Assembly: GCF_016888005.1 (NCBI RefSeq) | Contig: NZ_JAFDVE010000008.1 | Location: 161,775-225,774 of the forward strand | Length of the DNA: 64,000 nucleotides | DNA from: Phycicoccus sp. CSK15P-2 | GTDB taxonomy: Bacteria; Actinomycetota; Actinomycetes; Actinomycetales; Dermatophilaceae | Reading direction: 5' to 3' | In this document: piece by piece, positions 1-9,000 of the stretch | How positions within the stretch are numbered: the stretch's first letter is position 1 | Layout: each line of letters starts with the position of its first letter | Notes under the pieces: model-generated | Database searches by the model: none | What the model saw: the letters and a program-made list of their open reading frames with translations, nothing else | Told to the model about the DNA's origin: nothing | Program-made: the position numbers and the translations under genes

Positions 1-101
1 TGCGACCACGCGGACACTCACTCTCGGAGAGACTGGCGAATTATATATATCGACGGTAGGTTAGCGCCACGGACCCTGCAAGTCGTCGAAAGGTCTTCAG
101 G

Positions 102-1334
102 ATGGGGCGGAGCGCACAGCGCCCGTGGAGCAAGCCTTGGGCGGTGGCAGAGCTCTTCGCTGGGGTGGGATCGGTTGCCGAGGGTTTCCGGCGGGGAGCC
201 GGCTTCGACGTCGCCTACTTGAATGATGTTGACCCAGCTGCTCGTGACACGTACCAGGAGAACTACGGCAAGGACGTGCCGTACGACCTGATCGATGTGC
301 AGGGCGTAACTGCGGATCGCATCCGGGAGAAGGTCGACGGCAAGCCCATCGCCGGCCTGCTCGGGTGTCCGCCGTGCCAGGGTTGGTCGACGGCGGGGCC
401 GCGCCGAGAAGGGGACGTCAGGAATGCGCTCCTGGGTGACTTCTTCCGACTCATCACAGACTTACGGCCCATGTTCTTCGTCATGGAGAACGTGCCAGCG
501 GTGTCTGATCGAGTCGAACTCTCCAGGGCATTGCAAGAGCTATCGCCGCACTACCGCACGTGGGTAGGCGTCCTGAATGCCGCTTCATTCGGTTTGCCGC
601 AGTCGCGACAGCGCACGCTCGTCATTGGCTACGACGTCCGCACGGGCGTGCAACCGCTGCCGCCTGCCCCGACGCACGCGGGAGTCCGACGCGTCTGGGA
701 CTACCGAAGCGAGCAGCTCGTCAAGCCATCGGCCGACACCATCGACACCATTCTGGGTGCTGCTCCGCGACTCGGATCGACTGTCAGTTCGGCCTACTCC
801 ATGGCTGCTCACTATCGCGGTGGCGTCGAGCCGCTCAAGAATTTCGTGACGGTGGGCGAGGCGTTGCGGGACCTCGACCCGGAGTCGGGGCAGAAGCCCT
901 CGGACTACGTGCGGGGACTCGGAGGCGGTTGGCTGCCCCCAGAGAACCATCGGCCGTGGGGCCATGGCCCAGACCTGGTGGCGAGGCTGAGCAAGGTCGC
1001 CGAGGGCGGCCGCCCGTCGTCGGACGTTACGGCGGGCAAGCGGTACTACTCCCAGGCATACGCTCGGCTGCATCGGCGGGGCTTGGCGCGGACCATCACG
1101 ACAAACTTCCACAACCCTGGCTCTGGAAGGTTCCTGCACTACTCCCAACCTCGGTCCCTCACCGTCCGGGAAGCTGCCCGCCTCCAGGGCTTCCGGGACG
1201 ACTTCCGGTTCATCCACCACCCGAGCTGGCAGGAGCGGCTCGTGGGCAACGCATTCCCGCCTCTCTGGGCCGAGGTGATCGCGCGACACGTGGGGCAGCA
1301 GCTCGGCGAGTCACTTGCGCTGTCGGACTTCTGA
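102..1334 (+). CDS. DNA (cytosine-5-)-methyltransferase
   Basis: Transfers a methyl group from S-adenosylmethionine to C5 of cytosine in a specific DNA sequence. All core motifs of the C5 family are visible in order: motif I FAGVGSVAEGF (residues 19-29), motif IV GCPPCQGWS with catalytic Cys92, motif VI MENVPAV, motif VIII QSRQRT, and C-terminal motifs RLQGF and GNAFPP. The 410 residues match a complete stand-alone enzyme; the variable stretch of about residues 190-330 should hold the target-recognition domain. The ATG at 102 has only a weak Shine-Dalgarno. It is followed after 44 bases by a HerA-type ATPase and a NurA-like nuclease on the same strand, so it is probably the modification arm of a defence module. 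Base composition is visibly less GC-biased than the chromosome further right. Target site unknown. Confidence 0.95.
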   Translation: MGRSAQRPWSKPWAVAELFAGVGSVAEGFRRGAGFDVAYLNDVDPAARDTYQENYGKDVPYDLIDVQGVTADRIREKVDGKPIAGLLGCPPCQGWSTAGPRREGDVRNALLGDFFRLITDLRPMFFVMENVPAVSDRVELSRALQELSPHYRTWVGVLNAASFGLPQSRQRTLVIGYDVRTGVQPLPPAPTHAGVRRVWDYRSEQLVKPSADTIDTILGAAPRLGSTVSSAYSMAAHYRGGVEPLKNFVTVGEALRDLDPESGQKPSDYVRGLGGGWLPPENHRPWGHGPDLVARLSKVAEGGRPSSDVTAGKRYYSQAYARLHRRGLARTITTNFHNPGSGRFLHYSQPRSLTVREAARLQGFRDDFRFIHHPSWQERLVGNAFPPLWAEVIARHVGQQLGESLALSDF

Positions 1335-1378
1335 TGTACCGTTAACCACATCAGGTTTACCGGTTAATAGGAGACGGC
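1335..1378. promoter_or_regulatory. Repeat-bearing spacer between methyltransferase and herA
   Basis: The 44-base gap holds two related AT-richer blocks, ACCGTTAACC and ACCGGTTAAT, separated by a short spacer, with TTAACC and GGTTTA also facing each other as an imperfect inverted repeat. The second block lies just before the herA Shine-Dalgarno (aggaga). It could be an operator controlling herA-nurA separately from the methyltransferase; no regulator gene is visible nearby, so this is inference from the repeats alone. Confidence 0.3.
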
Positions 1379-3022
1379 ATGTCGGAGCTTGCAGCCATCA
1401 CTGCGGACGACAGCCAGTTCGTCGAGGCGGAGCTGCTGCCGCCCGACGATCAGACTGCCCACCGCATCCTCGGCACGGTCATCAGCGACCAGTCGTCACC
1501 CACCTTCGAGGAGGTGCGGTTCCGGCTGCACCCCAGTGCGGCGGTGAGCCCCGGGGAATTCGTCTCCATCGAGGCCGTCCGCCCTGATGCGGCGGACCGC
1601 TCGTGGGTGCTCGCGCGCGTCCTCGACGTCCACGAGATCAACCCGCACGAGGACCCGCAGAGCGCGACCGTGCGCGACGTCCTGCCGTTCGACAGTGACT
1701 ACGCGCACGAGGGCGAGTCGACCGTCATCTACCGAATCGCTCGTACCGAGCCGGTCGAGGAGCTGCCGGCGAACGGCCAGGCCGGGACGACGGAGGTCCG
1801 GACGCTGCCGCCCGCGGGTGCGATCGTCATCCGGCCATCCGCCGAGCAGATCAGCGTCGCGATGGGCTTCCCGTCGGATCCGAATGAGGGCATCCATGTC
1901 GGGAACCTGCACAACGACGAGCGCGTGCAGGTCACGTTGAGCCCCGGCGCCGTCCAGCGCCACATCCTCATCGTCGGTGGCATCGGCAGCGGAAAGAGCT
2001 ACACCCGAGGGGTGATCGGGGAGGAGCTGCACTGCCTCGGGGTTCCCCAGGTGAACCTGGACGTCAACGGCGAGATGGTGAATGCCGCCGTGGAGCTCGG
2101 CGGCGTCAACCTGGAGCCGGGGAGGGGAGGGTTCACACTCCCCCTGGGCTCACTCACCCGCGAGGATCTGATCGACGCGGTGGCCGGGGTCAACCGCGGC
2201 ACCAACATCGAGACCCTCATCGGCTACTCGTTCGACGTCTTGCGCCGGGAGATCCAGCGGGGAAGCCGTTCCGCCTTCAGCGTGGACGACCTCGTGACGG
2301 AGATCGAGAACCAGGCGCCGAACCTGAACATGCAGGCGGCGAACACCCTCCGGCCGGCCCAGCAGCGTGTGAAGGCGTTGGAGCGACTCAAGTACATCGG
2401 TCCGCGATTCGACTGGGTCAGTGCGCTTCAGCCCGGCGCCTTCGTCAACATCGACTGCCGCGGGCTCCTGCTCAGCGACCTGAGGATCATCGCGGCGGCA
2501 GTCGCTCGTGATCTGCAGGACCTGGCCCGTGAGAAGAAGATCCCGTTCACGGTGCTGTCCATCGATGAGTTCCACCTGGTGGCGCCGAGCGACGACAAGC
2601 AGGTGTCGACGCAGGTGCTGCGCGAGATCGCCCGTATCGGCCGTCACTACCGCCTGGGCCTGATCCTCACGACCCAGAGTCCGGCCGACGTCGATCGGTC
2701 CATCCTCAAGCGGTTGCTCACGCGGTTCGTCCACTCGATCGAACCGGACCAGCTCGACTCGCTGCGGGGCATCTTCGCGGACGCACCCGCCGAGATGGTT
2801 CGCGGCCTGCCCAAGCTGCCCCAGGGCACCTGCGCGCTGACCGGGGTGGCGGAGACCGTGCGTCACGCGACGATCGTCGACGTCCGCCGGCGTGTGACGC
2901 ACCACGGCGGCGCAACGCCCGACGTCTGGGCCGACTTCCGTGCTCGCGGGTGGGCCGGCAAGCGCTCCGTCAGCGACATCAAGGCGGATCGACCGGAGCC
3001 GACGGTGCAGTCCGATGTCTGA
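1379..3022 (+). CDS. HerA-type hexameric DNA-translocase ATPase
   Basis: P-loop ATPase of the HerA/FtsK superfamily. The N-terminal ~100 residues resemble the HAS-barrel domain of HerA. Walker A is GGIGSGKSY (Lys206) and Walker B is LSIDEFHLV (Asp396, Glu397); downstream LTTQSPADVD and LLTRFVHSIE fit the helicase sensor region. The 547-residue length is usual for HerA. HerA proteins form hexameric rings that pump DNA and work physically with a NurA nuclease; here the next gene is NurA-like and overlaps this one by 8 bases (ATG at 3015 inside the end of herA), implying coupled translation. In bacteria, HerA proteins next to nucleases or SIR2/DUF4297 effectors occur in phage-defence loci. Start ATG 1379 follows aggaga at good spacing. 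Confidence 0.9.
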   Translation: MSELAAITADDSQFVEAELLPPDDQTAHRILGTVISDQSSPTFEEVRFRLHPSAAVSPGEFVSIEAVRPDAADRSWVLARVLDVHEINPHEDPQSATVRDVLPFDSDYAHEGESTVIYRIARTEPVEELPANGQAGTTEVRTLPPAGAIVIRPSAEQISVAMGFPSDPNEGIHVGNLHNDERVQVTLSPGAVQRHILIVGGIGSGKSYTRGVIGEELHCLGVPQVNLDVNGEMVNAAVELGGVNLEPGRGGFTLPLGSLTREDLIDAVAGVNRGTNIETLIGYSFDVLRREIQRGSRSAFSVDDLVTEIENQAPNLNMQAANTLRPAQQRVKALERLKYIGPRFDWVSALQPGAFVNIDCRGLLLSDLRIIAAAVARDLQDLAREKKIPFTVLSIDEFHLVAPSDDKQVSTQVLREIARIGRHYRLGLILTTQSPADVDRSILKRLLTRFVHSIEPDQLDSLRGIFADAPAEMVRGLPKLPQGTCALTGVAETVRHATIVDVRRRVTHHGGATPDVWADFRARGWAGKRSVSDIKADRPEPTVQSDV

Positions 3023-5195
3023 CGGCCGCAAGCTCGACGTCGCCGAGCGGGAACAGGCGATCATCAAGTTTCTCCGGACAATTGACCCGGCTGTCGGGGC
3101 AACGATCGCGCAGGTCCACGAAAGGCTCACGGGGGAGGGCATCCCGCTCGTGGCGGACGGCGCTCCCATCAAGGACAGCGTGACGGTTCAGGCGTACCAC
3201 AAGCTTGTTGCGCGCATGGTGCTCGATCACCGGCTCGTCGAGGTCACCGGGCAGGAGGCCGGTCCGACCCGCTACACCCTTGCGCCGACCCTGCACGCCG
3301 ACACGGCTGTCCGGCTGGACGACATCCGGGACGCACTGGCGGACATGACGCCCACCGAGGCACTGGCGGAGCTCACCTATGCCCGCGAGTCGGTTCGCGG
3401 GGAGAAGCGTAAGCGGCTGTTGCATCGCACCGCGCAGCAGCTGCAGAAGCTAGCGCCGCGGCCGTTTATCAAGGACCTCATCCTAGCCAAGGTCGCCACT
3501 TACAACGCGGACGTCGACATCTGGGAGGACCACGGCGACACCGATGACCGCCACCGCAGCCGGGTCAAGAACGCCCGGATGGAGCTCGAGAACCTCTGCT
3601 ACCGGTGGTTGGGGCTCAGTCACGAGGCGGTCGACGTGCCACCGGCATCTTCAGTCGCCACCGGCTCATTCAGGACGATGCGCACCGGTATCAACGAGCA
3701 GCGCCTCGATGCTGAACTGACGAAGCGCGTGTACGGAGAGTCGTTCATCGAGTTCGTCCCGTTCGAGAACCCCTCGGCCCCGAAAGACTGGACCAATGTG
3801 GTCGTAGCCGGCAGCGACGGCTCGACGTACTCCAGCGTCATGCAGATCGACACGGCCTCGAACTTCGTCGATGCCGGTGGCAGCGAGGTCGTGACGTTCA
3901 ACAACTCGATCGTCTACCTGCACATGGAGGGCGCCAACCGGGAGCAGCATCCCACGCCGATGTACAGCGTCCCCATCACAAGGAGTGCGATCGACAGCCC
4001 GCACAACTCGGGCATGGTGATGGCGCCGTTCATGTTCCGAAACGCCGGGCTCTCAGACAGCGAGTACGAGCACATGGCCAAGTGCGCAACGGACGTCGTG
4101 CAGTGGCGTGCGGACGAGCGTGTCTTTCTCGGGTCGGCGCCGGCGCTGGGCGGCGATGGGCGGATGCTGCCGTCCCCGCGAGTGCACTTGCGAGATGGCA
4201 CCGTGACGCTCCAGGAGCGCGAGCTCAACCACTACCAGCGAAACGACCCGTACGGCGACATGGTGCGTCAAGGCGTCCGCCTGTGCGAGAGCATCCTGCG
4301 GCACATCATGTCGAGCCGGCAGCCCCCGATCCTGGCTGGCGCCGTCAAGAGCAGCCAGCTCCGCCTGTTCGCGACGCTCATCAGCACCTTGATCGCCCAG
4401 GGCCACGCTGCGTCCGGTATCGAACCGATCGACCCGACATGGGACGCCTCGCGTGGTGCCATGCTGACCGACAACGAGATCGTCACGGCCGTGCTGAGCA
4501 CGCTGGCTAACGAATCGTCGGATGGCTACTTCTGCACCTGTGTTGTCGTGCGCCCGTTTCACGCCACCACGGACCTGCACCGGCAGTACGAGTACGAGGT
4601 TACCGACTTCTGGACCGAGCGCATTCGGCAACGTCAAGAGGCACACCTGGCCGATCCGGATTCCGACACGTACTGGGTAACCGTCGACGCCATCGAGGAT
4701 GACCCGTTCGTGAGGATGTGCGAGTACGCCGACTACGCGCTCTTCTACGTCGGGCACACTGCGGGTGACCCGGCGCCGCTGGCGCCGCGCTACGAGTTCC
4801 TGGAGTCGATCCGTGACCGCCGTCCAGAGGAGGCGAGTGCCCGCGTTCGGCGCAATGTCGAGCTGATCGTGGCGTCGCTTCAGCACACCAAGTTCACGCC
4901 CGATCTGGACCATAACTTCCTCACAGGGAAGCGGCTCGTGAAGATCGTGCCGCGTGTCATCTACACGGCGCACGAGTACTGCAAGGCGCTCGGGCGTCGA
5001 CTTGAATCGGAGCTCAAGTCGATGGTTGTCGCCCAGCTCGTCCGCGTAGGACGGGCTCGTCGGCCCGAAGACGTCACGGTCAAGACCTATCCGCTCGACA
5101 GCAAGTACTACCTGCAGAGGCAGCGGGAGACTGAAACAACACCGATCGAGGCGAGCGACGGCGAGGAGGGCTCCCCAGCGTCGGGTGACGACTGA
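3015..5195 (+). CDS. NurA-like nuclease with N-terminal winged-helix-like extension
   Basis: Protein of 726 residues that I read as a large NurA-domain nuclease. The central and C-terminal parts contain the NurA hallmarks: a VVAGSDGSTYSS strand (Asp268-Gly-Ser), a later AGAVKSSQLR segment (Lys445), and a C-terminal region with His and Tyr residues (KIVPRVIYTAHEY). NurA proteins are usually 300-450 residues; the first ~230 residues are extra. Residues ~8-95 look like a winged helix (AIIKFLR, VTVQAYHKLVARMV, RYTLAP), followed by a charged helical linker. I chose ATG 3015 because it overlaps the herA stop in the usual coupled way; an in-frame upstream start at 2940 would lie well inside herA. 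NurA assignment is from motif pattern, not a search; the catalytic Glu/Asp set beyond Asp268 is unconfirmed. Confidence 0.62.
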   Translation: MSDGRKLDVAEREQAIIKFLRTIDPAVGATIAQVHERLTGEGIPLVADGAPIKDSVTVQAYHKLVARMVLDHRLVEVTGQEAGPTRYTLAPTLHADTAVRLDDIRDALADMTPTEALAELTYARESVRGEKRKRLLHRTAQQLQKLAPRPFIKDLILAKVATYNADVDIWEDHGDTDDRHRSRVKNARMELENLCYRWLGLSHEAVDVPPASSVATGSFRTMRTGINEQRLDAELTKRVYGESFIEFVPFENPSAPKDWTNVVVAGSDGSTYSSVMQIDTASNFVDAGGSEVVTFNNSIVYLHMEGANREQHPTPMYSVPITRSAIDSPHNSGMVMAPFMFRNAGLSDSEYEHMAKCATDVVQWRADERVFLGSAPALGGDGRMLPSPRVHLRDGTVTLQERELNHYQRNDPYGDMVRQGVRLCESILRHIMSSRQPPILAGAVKSSQLRLFATLISTLIAQGHAASGIEPIDPTWDASRGAMLTDNEIVTAVLSTLANESSDGYFCTCVVVRPFHATTDLHRQYEYEVTDFWTERIRQRQEAHLADPDSDTYWVTVDAIEDDPFVRMCEYADYALFYVGHTAGDPAPLAPRYEFLESIRDRRPEEASARVRRNVELIVASLQHTKFTPDLDHNFLTGKRLVKIVPRVIYTAHEYCKALGRRLESELKSMVVAQLVRVGRARRPEDVTVKTYPLDSKYYLQRQRETETTPIEASDGEEGSPASGDD

Positions 5196-5233
5196 GCGCC
5201 GAGTACCGGAATCCAGCTCAGCCCCTCCACCAA

Positions 5234-5740
5234 TCAGACCGCCGAGCTGACGCTCTCGAGTAGTGGCGACGCGGGGCTGTCGACGTAATCTTCTTCGACC
5301 ATGTACAGGCCGGCCAGTCCCTCCCAACCGGGGAACAGTCGCGTCAGCTCGGCTCGAACCGATTCAACCTAGGCGTCGTTGAGCCCGAGCAGTTCTCGCG
5401 CCAGGATTTTTCGGTTCCAGACGTCGAATCCAATCGCGGAGTGATCGCGCACAGCGTGGCTAGCGATGACTGCGGCGGTATAGGGTCCCACGCCCTTGAT
5501 TGTCTGGAACTTCTCCATCAGCGACTCTTTGTCGGTGGTGTCGAGGGTGTCGGGGTCATGCTCGATGAAGAACTCTGCGAAGCGTCCGATGTACTTGGCG
5601 CGGTAGCCGAGTCGATCAACTTCGCGAAGCTGTTCCTCGGTGATCGACACGATGTCCTTCGGCGTGAAGAAGGCGCGCAGGCTGACACCGTCGAAGGACA
5701 CGACGTGCCCATAGTGGTCGAGGAGGTTCCGGCTCCCTGG
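5234..5740 (-). pseudogene. Decayed HhH-GPD DNA glycosylase (C-terminal half)
   Basis: Reading the minus strand from about 5740 gives the C-terminal half of an AlkA/OGG-like glycosylase: a FFTPKDI segment, GYRAKYIGR, then the helix-hairpin-helix IKGVGPYTAAVIASHA followed by the GFDVWNRKIL strand with its catalytic-type Asp. The N-terminal half is absent; an in-frame TGA lies at 5753-5755 and no good start is present (GTG at 5701 is the first candidate). The frame is also broken by an amber codon at 5369-5371, after which recognisable sequence (LFPGWEGLAGLYMVEE) continues to a stop at 5234-5236. It points opposite to the defence genes and marks the edge where the island meets the chromosome. 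The amber could be a sequencing error, but the missing 5' half cannot. Confidence 0.75.
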
Positions 5741-5755
5741 GGGTAAGGACCCTCA

Positions 5756-6012
5756 AGGTTGGAATAAGCGCCGCATGGCGGTGGGGGGGGGGTGATCGAG
5801 GTTCCGGAGTGGGCGGGCCCAGGGTCGGTCCCCGACGGAGGTGGGAGCCGCCAGGCGCGGCCCGTGTCGTCTCCGAGGAAGGTGGCGATCGATGGGGAGT
5901 CCTCCCCATCGATCCCGCTCCGATAACGCCCGGGCCTCGCCTACCATTGCCGCTGAGGGCGCGCAAGCTGGGGCCGCTCGCAGGGGCACCACCGGACGAG
6001 GAGCCAGTTGTC
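5756..6012. promoter_or_regulatory. Leader region of the Ig-like operon with a 13-bp hairpin
   Basis: Intergenic stretch with no supported gene. It holds a run of ten G at 5784-5793 and a perfect inverted repeat, arms 5887-5899 and 5902-5914 (GATCGATGGGGAG facing CTCCCCATCGATC) with a two-base loop. No U tract follows, so it is more likely an operator or mRNA leader structure than a simple terminator. The promoter of the downstream four-gene operon should lie here. Confidence 0.4.
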
Positions 6013-9000
6013 GTGAGCCGTGGAGCAGTCGCGCGCACCCGGGGTCGTGCCCGGCGCCGCACCGCGAGCCTGGTCACGGTCGTCCTCGTGGCCTCGGGGC
6101 TCGGGTACGCCGCGATGGCCAGCGACGGCACGACGGTCCACGAGGCCGACCTCAACGACGCCGGCGTCTGGGTCAGCTCCGGCGTCCAGGCGAAGTTCGC
6201 CAAGGCCAACGTGCCGATCGGCCAGCTCGACACCGGCGTCGCCACGGACGTCCCGACGGGCAGCGGCCTCGATGTCCTCCAGGACGGCGCCGCGGTCCTC
6301 GGCCTCTCCACGGGCACCGGCGAGCTCTTCACCATCGACCCGCGGACGTCCACCGCCGGCGACGCCGTCTCCACGGTCGCCGCACCCAAGGCGCCCGAGG
6401 GCCGCTTCTCGCCCCGCCCCGCCGACCTCCGCGGCGGCACCGTCGCGGTCCTCGATCCCTCGACCGGCAAGGTCTACGCCGACCGGGTCGACTCCCGGAG
6501 CCCCATCAGCAGCCTGCCGGGCATCGCGGTGGGTGCCGAGCCGGTCGCGACGATCGGCAAGGAGGGAGCGATCGCCGTCGGCGTCGACGGCACGATCCAC
6601 GCCGTGTCCGGTGCGAACGGCAAGGTCGTCACCGTTCCGGTGGCGCCCCGCGGCTTCGGGACACCGACCGTGGTCGAGACCGCGCTGCGCGGGCAGAGTC
6701 CGGACATCACGGCGGTCGGTGCCCGCTGGGTCACGTACGACGCCGCCACCGACACGGTGTACACGGCGGAGACACCGGAGGGCCGGGACGCCCAGCTCAC
6801 CCTGGCCGACGGCTCCCGGCTCGTGGCCCTGCAGCAGCCCGGCCCGGAGTCGGACTTCGTGGCCGTCCAGTCCGTCGACCGCGCGGCCCAGGTGGCGCTC
6901 GACGGCGGAGAGCCGACCGGTGGGGTGGTCGTCGGCGAGCTCGTCGACCGCGTGCCCGGCGCCACGACCGTCGCCCGGCCGGTCGTCCTCGACGGCTGCC
7001 TGCACGCCGCGTGGGCCGAGCGCTCGCGGGTCTTCTACGGCGCCAACTGCGGGCGGGTCGACGACGAGCCCACCGCGACGCTCCCCGCGGACGGCGAGCA
7101 GCCCACGAGGGACGGTGTGGCGTTCCGGGTCAACCGGGGCCTGGTCGTCCTCAACGACCTCGACAACGGCGGCGTCTGGGACCTCGACGACAAGCCGACC
7201 AAGATCGACAACTGGGACGCGCTGACGCCGCCCACCCGCCGGGACGACAAGAACGACAAGAAGGACGAGAACCTCCTCGACGAGGCCGTCCTCCAGCAGC
7301 CGCCGAAGGCCGTCCCCGACAACACCACGGTGCGTGCCGGCCTGACGAGCAAGCTGCACGTCCTGGACAACGACACCGACGTCGCGGGCTCGGTCCTGGC
7401 GATCGACCCCCGCGACCTCACCGAGCCGAGCCTGGACGGCGTGACGGCCACCGTCTCGGCCGACGGGCAGGCCGTCGACGTCTCGGTCCCGGACGGCTTC
7501 GAGAACCGCCAGTTCTCCCTCACGTACAAGGTCAACAACGGCAAGGCGGTCTCCAAGGAGGCCGCGGAGGTCTCGGTGCGGATCGTGCCGGACACCGTGA
7601 ACGGCCCGCCCGTGCTGCGCCCGGGTGCCGAGCTGACCACGGCGAAGTACCCGGTCATCGCCGGCCACCGGCTCTCCGTGCCGGTCCTCGCGGACTGGCG
7701 CGACCCCGAGAACGACATCCTCGCCGCGCGCGCCGACCGCGAGGGCAGCGTCGTCGACGGCGCGGGCCGGATCACCCTCACCGCCCCGACCAAGAAGGGC
7801 ACCCAGCCCGTCGGCTACCTCGTGAGCGACGGCCGGGGTGGCGAGACCGACGGCACCGTGAGCGCCCAGGTCCTCGACACCTCGGGTGACACGAAGTTCG
7901 TCGCCCCCAAGACCCAGCCGGACGCCGTGCGCGGCGTCGTCGGCAAGCCGCTGCAGGTCGACCCGCTCGGGAACGACATCGCGGGCGCCGACCCGGGCGA
8001 GCCGGACGCCGTCCTCAAGCTGCGCTCCGAGGTGCGCCCCGTCGGCCCGCTCCAGGTCGACACGGACCTCGCCACCGGCACCGTCACGGTCACGGGCAGC
8101 GCAGCCGGCACCTATGAGCTCTCGTACTCCGCCGTCACCGGCGCCGGCGCCGCGCCCGGGCGCATCCGCGTCGACCTCGTCGTCCCGCCGGAGGGTGCCC
8201 CGCCGGTCTCGGTGCCGGACACCGCGACCCTCCACGACCAGGCCCCGGCGATGGTCGACGTCCTTGCCAACGACTACTCACCGCGGGGCGACGTGCTCGT
8301 CACGGCGTCGGTGTCGGCGTCCGGTGACTCCTCGTGGCTCCAGCCGTCGATCTACCAGGGCCGGTGGGTCCGCCTCGAGGCGCTCGAGCCCGCTCCCACA
8401 GAGGCCGCCGGGCGCCGCGGGGTCGTCACGTACACCGTGAGCGACGGCACCCAGCGGGTGTCGGGGCAGGTGGCCGTGCTCCAGCAGGGGGCCATCGAGG
8501 ACACCCTCCCGATCGTCCAGGACGACAAGGCCACGGTGCGTGAGGGCGACACCGTGACCATCCCGGTCCTCGACAACGACACGATGGCCGACGGCATCCC
8601 GCTGCGCCTCGACCCGAGCAGCGTCAAGGTCGTGAGCAAGGGCGACGGACCGCGCGCCTTCGCCAGCGGGAACGTCATCCGGTACGTCCCCGAGGCCACC
8701 GGGCTCACCGCGTCGAGGTTCGTCACCCTCGAGTACGCCGCGTACGCCGAGGGCAACAAGGAGCGGGCCCAGTCCGCCCGGGTCCGGGTCGAGGTCACCC
8801 CGCTGCCGAACCAGCAGCGGGTCAACCAGGCGCCGGTCGCCCGCAGCTTCTCGGCCACGGTCACGGCCGGCGACCCGCTGACCATGACGATCCCGACCTT
8901 CGGCGTCGACGCCGACGGCGACTCGGTCACCGTCACCGGTGTCGTCGGCGACGAGGGTGGCCCGGTCGACCTCACCTTCGGCCGCGTCGTCGGCATCGGC

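Noticed and set aside
2940..3014. Earlier start for the NurA-like gene
   Set aside because: It lies inside herA; ATG 3015 gives a normal coupled overlap.
5809..6012. Upstream extension of the Ig-giant protein to 5809
   Set aside because: It would place ~68 Pro/Arg-rich residues ahead of the signal anchor and run across the 13-bp palindrome; GTG 6013 has a proper ribosome site.
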